DNA from: Marinibactrum halimedae
Lineage (GTDB): Bacteria > Pseudomonadota > Gammaproteobacteria > Pseudomonadales > Cellvibrionaceae
Length of the DNA stretch: 64,000 nucleotides
NCBI RefSeq assembly: GCF_021234875.1
Contig: NZ_JAJQVM010000002.1
Coordinates: 1 to 64,000, forward strand
Reading direction: 5' to 3'
In this document: piece after piece, positions 54,567 through 62,200 of the stretch
Numbering within the stretch: the stretch's first letter is position 1
How the letters are laid out: each line of letters starts with the position of its first letter
The notes under the pieces: model-generated
The model's database searches: none
The model's input: only the letters and a program-made list of their open reading frames with translations
What the model was told of the DNA's origin: nothing
Made by a program: the position numbers and the translations under genes

Positions 54567-55091
54567 TACTCTCTTCCCACAAAGGTTTCATATGAATTCA
54601 TTTTCTAAAAATTAATACTGAAGAGAAGGGCACAATCAGTCAGATAAAACCAAATCAATCAAAGCTTCATCGCTAAAGCAGCGCTTAGAAAAAGCTATGG
54701 AGTGTAATGTGACGTTTGTCAGTTTCGAGGATTTTTAGCGGCTAAAGGAAAGTGGTAGCAGGGTTAAAAAAACCTCTCCACAGAGAGGCAAGCGGTACGA
54801 CACACGACAGAGTAGCGTTGTCCCAATACAATAAAACCTTCCTAATTTGGTACCCGGAAATGATTACACTGCAAACCCTTTCCTTTCATCAAAAAGAGAC
54901 AGTAGAGTCCGCAAATTGGCTAACTGTGAACTATTTCCAAAAAATGTGACACTCTTCGTATGATTGTCGTCTGCTTAACCATGTTTTGTTTGATTTTTGA
55001 TCTCTGAAAATTGCTATTTCACCGTAACCGCCTTAAATTACGTGCAGAAAGCTCACTGCCACCCCGATCATATAGTTAAGGACGATAATCA
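54567..55091. other. Intergenic region upstream of the solitary protease and the unknown gene pair
   Basis: These 525 bases separate divergent genes. I see no hcp remnant, no terminus of an insertion sequence and no supported gene. A short frame at 54752-54949 has no family features. Confidence 0.45.
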
Positions 55092-55802
55092 ATGACACCT
55101 CAAATTATGGGGTTAAAACTGGCTCAAATGATTAAAACCTCCTTAGCCAACGCCCCCTCCGCTAAAACCAAGTGGCTTATCCACGGCACGGGAACCGCCA
55201 TGTTCCAATACGCCTTACCCTACCTTGAAGGCCAAAACCTGAAAAATATGGAAGTGTTCTTTGCAGCGCCTAAAGACGCGGTTGGCCCCATGCTGCCACA
55301 AATGAAAAAACTGGGCATCAAGCTGCATGACGATGTGATGAAATTTAACAGCCATGACTGGAGTTCGTTGATCAACCGCTGCCAACTAGGCGGCTTCCAT
55401 GAGAATTTGAAAGCCTATGGAGAGGAGCACAACGATAGACGTGCTGTATTAAGAGAGCAACAAGCTCGAGATGGCAATACGCTTTTCGGGTTTGTGCAGA
55501 AAACGTATAAGAGTGCCTTAAGCTTGGGCACCTTTGCGGTTGGCGGGTTTCATTTGGGCGGAGTTGTGGGTGCCGTTTCTGGAGTTTCTATTGCAGCGGT
55601 GCCTGGCTTTCTACAAAAAGCCAAATCCGTACGTAATATGGCGGGCATTATGACGAATGATGCGTCTCTCAACCCCAATATGCACCCCTTTAAAAGCCCA
55701 GACGAATTTAATGCGCACGTAAAAACACAGCACGGTGGCCATGGTAAAGCCTTTTTGGCTTTGGCCCGGCAATTGGTGACCGGTAACGGCGGGTGGGGTT
55801 AA
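55092..55802 (+). CDS. Unknown protein with Gly-rich membrane-like segment
   Basis: The 236-residue product follows AAGGACGATAATC. I recognise no family. The N-terminal half is helical and basic (WLIHGTGTAMFQYALPYLEGQNLKNMEVFF). A glycine-rich hydrophobic stretch, LGTFAVGGFHLGGVVGAVSGVSIAAVPGFL (about 148-177), looks like a glycine-zipper membrane insert. A His/Gly-rich end (TQHGGHGKAFLALARQ) follows. No signal peptide. It is six bases before the next gene, so they are cotranscribed. A membrane-active toxin of a secretion system is one reading, with the partner as immunity protein; this is a guess from layout. Confidence 0.5.
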   Translation: MTPQIMGLKLAQMIKTSLANAPSAKTKWLIHGTGTAMFQYALPYLEGQNLKNMEVFFAAPKDAVGPMLPQMKKLGIKLHDDVMKFNSHDWSSLINRCQLGGFHENLKAYGEEHNDRRAVLREQQARDGNTLFGFVQKTYKSALSLGTFAVGGFHLGGVVGAVSGVSIAAVPGFLQKAKSVRNMAGIMTNDASLNPNMHPFKSPDEFNAHVKTQHGGHGKAFLALARQLVTGNGGWG

Positions 55803-55808
55803 CGTTAG

Positions 55809-56555
55809 ATGTTGTCAAAACTCTTTGAAAAGAAAATACATCAGCCCAATCTTCAAAATGCACCAGATAAGTCTGTCGACTTATCTGGCAGCATCCTCAA
55901 ATTTAAAAATCCACCCAAAAACACCCCTGCTGACTATGAAGAGTTCGGTGGCCAATTTAACCTGTATGACCTAGCCCAATACGACTCAATGTACGGCCAC
56001 CTTTTCCTAACGATATATTCCAGTAGCTGGATGTTTTACAAGGGGTTGCTGAAAAATTTTGATTCAGATCGCTGCGGGACTTTTTTTGCTAGAATGATGG
56101 TTTTTAGACCAGAGACCATTCCCTCATCAGATTTCTCATTTTTTTGTGAAAAAACATTGAGAAATTGGGTACACTTACGAGAATTAAAGATTTTACAGGA
56201 ATCGAATGATCAATATATAGATGATGACGACTACCCCGAGGGTACTTTTGAACATTATTTATATCATATTCCTAAATCTTCAAGTAGCTATAAAATGGTG
56301 AATTATTCTGGCTCAAGCTGGTTAGAATTAACTCCTACCTTAGCGAAGGAACTTGATAAAGACATGCCAATACCTAGGAGTTACCTTTACTATATTGCTA
56401 TTTCTGAGCACTGTGTTTTAAGGCTAAGCTTAGTTCATGAAACATCATGTAATTATATTCTTGAAAAGATCATCGAATTTAAAGAAGCGTTTATGAATTC
56501 GGTAACGCTATCACTATCTGAAGAATCGTTAAAACAAAAGCGCCGCTTTGAATAA
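55809..56555 (+). CDS. Unknown protein, partner of the preceding gene
   Basis: The 248-residue product has no signal peptide or membrane helix. It is acidic and rich in aromatic residues (FGGQFNLYDLAQYDSMYGHLFL, SSSWMFYKGLLKNFD, DDDDYPEGTFEHYLYH). I recognise no family. The gene becomes more A/T-rich in its second half than its left neighbour, a sign of separate ancestry. Small acidic partners next to membrane-active proteins are often immunity or chaperone proteins; that role is only possible here. A perfect palindrome at 56568 ends the pair. Confidence 0.5.
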   Translation: MLSKLFEKKIHQPNLQNAPDKSVDLSGSILKFKNPPKNTPADYEEFGGQFNLYDLAQYDSMYGHLFLTIYSSSWMFYKGLLKNFDSDRCGTFFARMMVFRPETIPSSDFSFFCEKTLRNWVHLRELKILQESNDQYIDDDDYPEGTFEHYLYHIPKSSSSYKMVNYSGSSWLELTPTLAKELDKDMPIPRSYLYYIAISEHCVLRLSLVHETSCNYILEKIIEFKEAFMNSVTLSLSEESLKQKRRFE

Positions 56556-56567
56556 CACTAAAATAAA

Positions 56568-56593
56568 CCCGTCTTCTTTAAAGAAGACGGGTG
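56568..56593. terminator. 26-base perfect palindrome, bidirectional terminator
   Basis: ACCCGTCTTCTTT meets its reverse complement AAAGAAGACGGGT without a spacer. It lies between the unknown plus-strand pair and the amylase-like minus-strand gene and can fold on either transcript. Confidence 0.8.
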
Positions 56594-56606
56594 ATATCCC
56601 TATTTT

Positions 56607-58253
56607 TTATTGCATCATCACCTTTAATACAACGATGTCACTCGGTGACAAATTTATCTCTTTATGAATAAAGTAACGCTCATCATTTATTAGGTTGGTA
56701 TAAGCACCTTGCAATCCAGCCGGAGCCGGAAAAACCACACTTTCTTCAGAATGGGTATTCATCAACACAATACCCACTTCTTCCCCTTTGCGGTGAAGGC
56801 TCATCCACACATGATCATGAATATTCACGTTATGAACGGCGTCTGGTGAATGGAAAACGTCTTGTTGTTGACGCAATGTGATGGCTTGTTTAAGCGTATG
56901 GTGCAATGGATGAGTTGCGTCTATCACCGCTGCTGACGCTTGTTCCGTTAAATGTACTGCACCCGGCATTAGCAATGATAAAACAGACACCGCTTTTTGA
57001 TATGGTAGCGGAGCTGAAAATAGGTGTAAGCCTAAATGTCGGCTTTGATCAATGTCTGTTTTTATCTCTCTATTATTTTCCTCTGTCATCAAATAGGTTA
57101 AAAGCGTTTTTTCTGTCTCACCGGAAATAAACTGATTTATTTCTGGTGAAATATTTTCGGCATGACTCATTTGATCGCTTTCAAAATTACCAACCGTGAC
57201 AGCATCGTCGGCATATTGATCATCGAGTAGTGACACAAACCATTTTGATTCTATAGTGGCCAACTCTTTTTTAAGATCGGTTTTAAATTCTGCCTCAAAC
57301 GCTTCTTTAGACGGCACTTTTTGTGTGAAGCGGAAACCATCCACCCCCAAGTCTAGCCATTCTTTGACGACTGCCGATGCGGTCTCATGAACACTTGGTG
57401 TTGTTTCTGTCACGGCAATATCCACAAGGGTTTTTAGGCTGTTCGATTTTGCAAAATCGATTAGGGCGCCTTTTCGCTTGTCATCTATTTCGGGTGATGT
57501 GAGCGTAATGGCGTTAATGCCCCATTGCGTCAGCTGTTGGAAAAACCCTTCATTTATCAACGCCGCCGATGAAATAGGATAAAAAATGGCGTTATTCCAC
57601 CAGGGTGACTCTTCATGCTGATAAAGTAATTGAGCGGCACTGAATAATGACGACGATGGATTTTGTGATGCGATATCGTTTGCGCTTTTGATATTGCCAG
57701 TGTGATGGCGCAAGTGGTTTTCGTTATGAATATGGCTCGACGATTTTACCGGAGACGATTGGACAACATTAGCCCCCACTTGGCCGTTCTCGGTCGATAA
57801 ATTTAACGACACAATATTACCGCGATCGGCCAATATTGTTTGCCCTAACGATTTTTCATTGGCGCCCGATTGCAGTAAATAAAATTCCACGGTATCGCCT
57901 ACGCGAGCGACACCAGTTTGCCGAGCACCGGTGCTGTCCATGGGAATACGTAAGGCGTAATGGTCGCCCAAGGTATCGAACTGCGCGCCCATGGTGTAGG
58001 TATCAATAACCGCGCCGTTTAATCGCGCTTCAATGTGGTAATCGGTATCGTCTGCAGACAACATTTGTAAACCCGACTGAACACGACCATAAAATACGTT
58101 ATCGGGTTCAGACAAACTGGCATAAGCCGCTGAGCTTAGGGCTTGTAACGCTATCCCTTGTAAAGACAGGGCCATAAACAGTGATTTTTTCAATGTTTTT
58201 TTCAAATAGGGTTTTTTCAAACTCGTTTTTTTAAAATTCGTTTTTTTCAACAT
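56607..58253 (-). CDS. Amylase-like (GH13-type barrel) exported protein lacking catalytic residues
   Basis: The 548-residue protein has a Lys-rich N-terminus made of a five-residue tandem pattern (KKTNF, KKTSL, KKPYL), then a signal sequence. Next is a beta domain (VFYGRVQSGLQMLSAD to VGDTVEFYLLQSG, about 53-130). Residues about 215-548 resemble a GH13 alpha-amylase: SPWWNNAIFYPISSAALINEGFFQQLTQWGINAITLTSP, then GVDGFRFT (303-310). The nucleophile Asp expected in GVDGFRxD is Thr310, and region I (DxxxNH) reads DIAVTET. Catalysis is therefore unlikely; it may bind glycans or act as a scaffold. It is the third gene of the operon with the giant protein and the PpiC lipoprotein. Confidence 0.7.
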   Translation of the reverse strand: MLKKTNFKKTSLKKPYLKKTLKKSLFMALSLQGIALQALSSAAYASLSEPDNVFYGRVQSGLQMLSADDTDYHIEARLNGAVIDTYTMGAQFDTLGDHYALRIPMDSTGARQTGVARVGDTVEFYLLQSGANEKSLGQTILADRGNIVSLNLSTENGQVGANVVQSSPVKSSSHIHNENHLRHHTGNIKSANDIASQNPSSSLFSAAQLLYQHEESPWWNNAIFYPISSAALINEGFFQQLTQWGINAITLTSPEIDDKRKGALIDFAKSNSLKTLVDIAVTETTPSVHETASAVVKEWLDLGVDGFRFTQKVPSKEAFEAEFKTDLKKELATIESKWFVSLLDDQYADDAVTVGNFESDQMSHAENISPEINQFISGETEKTLLTYLMTEENNREIKTDIDQSRHLGLHLFSAPLPYQKAVSVLSLLMPGAVHLTEQASAAVIDATHPLHHTLKQAITLRQQQDVFHSPDAVHNVNIHDHVWMSLHRKGEEVGIVLMNTHSEESVVFPAPAGLQGAYTNLINDERYFIHKEINLSPSDIVVLKVMMQ

Positions 58254-58281
58254 GTATCCATCCTCCTTTGAGTGATGGCAA

Positions 58282-59229
58282 TTAATTTAACGGCGCCGCA
58301 GGCAATGTGGGTTCGGTGGCTACGGCGATGGATTTCGCCTCTGGGTCGACCAAACTGGCCAATACGGCAGCGTCGCGTTCAATAGAAAGATTGTTTCGCA
58401 ACTGCGCTTTGGCGGTGTGTTTTATTTCCCGTAGCTTGTCGGCTTTTAATGCGCTCATAATGTTGTTTTTGACGTCTTTAAAAGGCTGAACCGTTTCCGG
58501 CTCGGTCTCCAGCAAACGCAAAATATACTGCGCGTTAGAGGTTTGAATGACGGGCGATAACGCGCCGCTTTCGGTGAGTGCTAAACCGGCATTGATCACA
58601 TCGGTGTGCCAAGTGGTGGAAGGTTTCCCCTCAGAGAAAAATCCCACATCGCCACCCCGGTACCGACTGGGGCGATGCTTGGAATGCGACACCGCTAAAC
58701 GGGAAAATAACGCTTCTCGCTCTGTGATAGGCAATGCCGAGAGTTGTTGGTGACTCTCGAACGCCACCGGCGAGTCGGCCTCAAATTCAATAAGCGCAAT
58801 TCGCACTCGTCGCGGTTGGGTGTAGTGTTTGATGTCTTTTTCATACACCGCTCTGGCTTCGTCCTCCGTCACCGACAACGACGGCGCCAAGGCGGTTTCG
58901 AAGTGTTCGAGCAGGGTATCCATCACCAACTTTCGGTAGGCGCGCTGAAAGCTTGGGTCTTCATCGAGCTTTAAGGCTTTCAATTGCGCGACCGCCGCAT
59001 GGCGATCAATTAATTGCTCTAACAATCGGTGCAAATCCGCTGAGTGTTTTGGCACATTGAGGCGTTCGGCCTCTGCCATTAACGCTTGTGCGGAAATGCT
59101 GTGGTTTTCCACCGTCGCCACCTGTGGCTCTCGTTCGCAACCGGCCAATAAAAGGCTGGCGGCCAACGAGAGTGCGACGGCGGATGATCGGTAATTTAAC
59201 GTTTTCATTACGGTCATCCGCTTTTTCAT
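58282..59229 (-). CDS. PpiC/SurA-type peptidyl-prolyl isomerase lipoprotein
   Basis: The 315-residue protein has a signal peptide with lipobox LAGC (Cys31; start may be Met8). A helical N-domain (NHSISAQALMAEAERLN, LLEQLIDRHAAVAQLKAL) is followed by a parvulin domain: QPRRVRIALIEFEA, RGGDVGFFSEGK, SPVIQTSNAQYILRLLETEPETVQPF. Such proteins help fold exported or outer-membrane clients. It sits 11 bases after the giant gene and 28 bases before the amylase-like gene, so its client may be the giant protein. Its last 20 residues are Ala/Pro-rich. Confidence 0.85.
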   Translation of the reverse strand: MKKRMTVMKTLNYRSSAVALSLAASLLLAGCEREPQVATVENHSISAQALMAEAERLNVPKHSADLHRLLEQLIDRHAAVAQLKALKLDEDPSFQRAYRKLVMDTLLEHFETALAPSLSVTEDEARAVYEKDIKHYTQPRRVRIALIEFEADSPVAFESHQQLSALPITEREALFSRLAVSHSKHRPSRYRGGDVGFFSEGKPSTTWHTDVINAGLALTESGALSPVIQTSNAQYILRLLETEPETVQPFKDVKNNIMSALKADKLREIKHTAKAQLRNNLSIERDAAVLASLVDPEAKSIAVATEPTLPAAPLN

Positions 59230-59240
59230 GGTTTGTAAAA

Positions 59241-62200
59241 CTACGATCCCGTAAAACTATAGGTATCGAACACGAGGCGAATATCGCTGACGCCTTCGCC
59301 GCCATTGGCCCCATTGATGAACACCTCCAGTCCTTCACCGTTGGTGCCACCAAGCAAGCTTTGGCTTGGAATAATTAATACCCATTCTGTGTTCCACACC
59401 GAGCGACCCACCAAGCGGCCATCGGTAGTGACGTCATCGAAATTGAAATGCGCTTGAGTATTCACCGGCATTTGGCTGTGGCGACGACGATCGGCCCAAT
59501 TGCCCAACACGTCTAACTGAGGAATCCAGTCATCGTCGGTGTAGGTGTCGTTGGCTTGCACGAGGTCGGTGGGTACGGGAATCGATTGATCCAACACTTG
59601 ATAGAAGCGCAGCTGGGTGATGTCTTCGGGTGAACGCATCACGTCCGTGCCCACGGGCACCAAGTAGGCGTAAGGGGTACGAATCAGCGAATCGGTTGGG
59701 TAGTTGTCGAAATGCAACCCCACTCGATAGAGCTTGGTGGCCGAGCGTGAGGCGGAATAAATCGCATCACCGGCACCGGCCTGCCAGCCGAAGAGGTTTT
59801 TGCCATTTTGAATGCTGGTGCCAAAACGCAGCACTAATCCGGGCAATTGGCCATCGGCTGGGCTCACACCAGGCGCCACACAGAACTCGCGGAATTCGGG
59901 TAAATCCCACAAGTCATCCACGCGAGCGTTTTGCAGCATCGACTGCCAACGCTCACGGCCCGAATCTCCCTCCAGAATGCGGAAGGCTTCGCGACGCAAA
60001 GAGAAGTGGTGTTCTTCGTTGAGCGGGTCGAGCAGACCGTAACGACTTTCGGCACCGGTGTAGACTTGCTGCATACGCGCCAAGGGTGTCGATAAGCCTT
60101 GAACGCCCGCGACGGGAAGACCACTGCCATCAAATTGCCCGAGGGAGCGCTCTTTCACTAACGACTCGTAGAAAGATTGGTCCTCAACGCTGTCTGACAG
60201 TAAACCGGTTTCGTAGTCGAACGCTTTGGCGGCCAAGTAGGTGTAGCGCGCCGCTAAATCAAAACTGGCGCGGTATTTTTGCAAGGCATCGTTGCGGAAA
60301 ACACGGTAGGTCATGTCCCGATAGCGTTCATCGGTGGTGCGACTGGCGACCTCTTTACGGAAGGCAATCCGCTCTTCCATGACCCGCACGGCTTCGGCCA
60401 CAAGCTGTTGGTAAACCCCTTTGGCGTTTTCCATTTCTTGCAGTAACTCCACCACGCTGTGCTGCTTTTGTAAGGCTTCGTGTATTAAGTTTTCAATAAC
60501 AGTGAGCTGCTGCTTAAGTTCAATTTTGAATGACGATTTCTCGATAAAGATTGAATTGCTAAAAGCTAAATCCTCCACTCTAGCTTGCTCGTTCATGGCG
60601 TTGCCTCCAATAATACCTCCCGTGAGCACGCCAGCTGCGGCAAAAGAACCAGAAACTGAGCCAAAAGCTGCACGAACCGGGAAGGTAGGATCAAAAGACA
60701 TACCGGCTGCTCCACTAAATCCAGCTAAAACTGGCCCTGCGAGCCGGTACACCGCCTCACCAGCTAAGGTGGATAGCTCGGCTGCTGCTCGCATGTCCGC
60801 CAGTTTATTCGTTAGAACGTAATTGCTACTGGAATTCTTATTCAGCACTAGGATCTCATCGCCGCGAATCTGATAAATCGATTCCAGTAGATCCACCTCC
60901 GCTTGAATCTGTTCGAGTAACACTTGGTTATCCGCTGTCGCACTATTCAATCGTGCTTGTACGGATTGGATTTCTCCTAGCTGAAGCTGAAGTTTTCCTG
61001 GTGCACGACGGCTTTCCCATGAATGAGGAGCAACAAAAGCATAGGAAGACAATTGAGAGTAATAAGGCATTTGCATGACCGCATTGCCACTCTCATCTAG
61101 GTTGAAGAATCCATTCACATCTTCCTCAAGATCCCTCCTGAACAAAAAGCCGGATGCGCTTCCTGTACCACACCTCTGACAGCCTCCTGAGGGTATTGTC
61201 AAAGGTGGAAGGGAAAATTGTACCGTTTCCAATCTGCTTTCCGGTAAATCCGGCAAAGCACTATCAATGTACATATATTGATACAAATCCGGCCCGTCGT
61301 AGCCGCTGGGGTAGACTTTACCGGGGCCAATATTGCCTTGGTATGGGTAACCCATTAACTCGATTAAGCGATTTTTAAAATCTCGCTCTTTGTCTTCCTC
61401 TAAGCGTTGGAATTCCGCATTGCTTAACTGCCCCTGGCGAATTTGCTGGGTTAACGCATTGGCGTAGTTGAAGATTTCCAACGAGTTATTGGCCGATTGC
61501 AATGCCCGCGAATACACCTGCTCAAAGTGGGTCTCGCCTTCACGGAGGGCTTTCGGGCTGATGTCGAAAGGAATGGCATCGCTCGCCAAGCCAAAGGGGT
61601 TATTGCCTTGGTCGGCGCGGCTAACAATGGCATCGATTTCTTGCAGTGCAGCGGGAATGGCCGTCAACTCAGATACCGTTTGGCGGTCGATACGATCCAC
61701 ATCGGTGCCGCTGTCGGTATCGCTGTTTGCGGAATCATCGTAGGGCAATAAGGCATTGGCTAAGGCCCAATCGAAGAACGCCCCTTGGCCTGCGCGCCTC
61801 GCCCAGCCGTCCATCCCCCACGCGCGCTCGGCGTTGGTGTCTTTGTAGCCCTGCCACTGGCCAGAGGGAGCATGGGTGTACTCTTTACGGAAGGTTAAAT
61901 CCACGAGCCTTGCGCCTGTGCGGGCTTTGGCGGCCGCTGTACGCGCGAAGCGTTCTTCGTCTTGGTAGTCCACTTGCAACGCCACACCGGCAATGGTGGT
62001 GGTGTCCGTTAAGGGTTTCCAATCGTAATTGGGGTGACGGGCCAACGAGTAGTAGAGCTTGTTGGCCGTTAAATAATGGCCCCAGGCATCCCCATGGCCT
62101 TGTGGGAACTGCCGTTGGGCTTCGTCTTCAATGCCATCGCCATTGGTATCTGATAGCCCATACACTTGAACGTAAGTGGCCTCCACGGCACCGCCGCTGG

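Noticed and set aside
54752-54949. Plus-strand 65-codon frame before the unknown gene pair
   Set aside because: No ribosome-binding site, no motif, and no sign of an hcp remnant.
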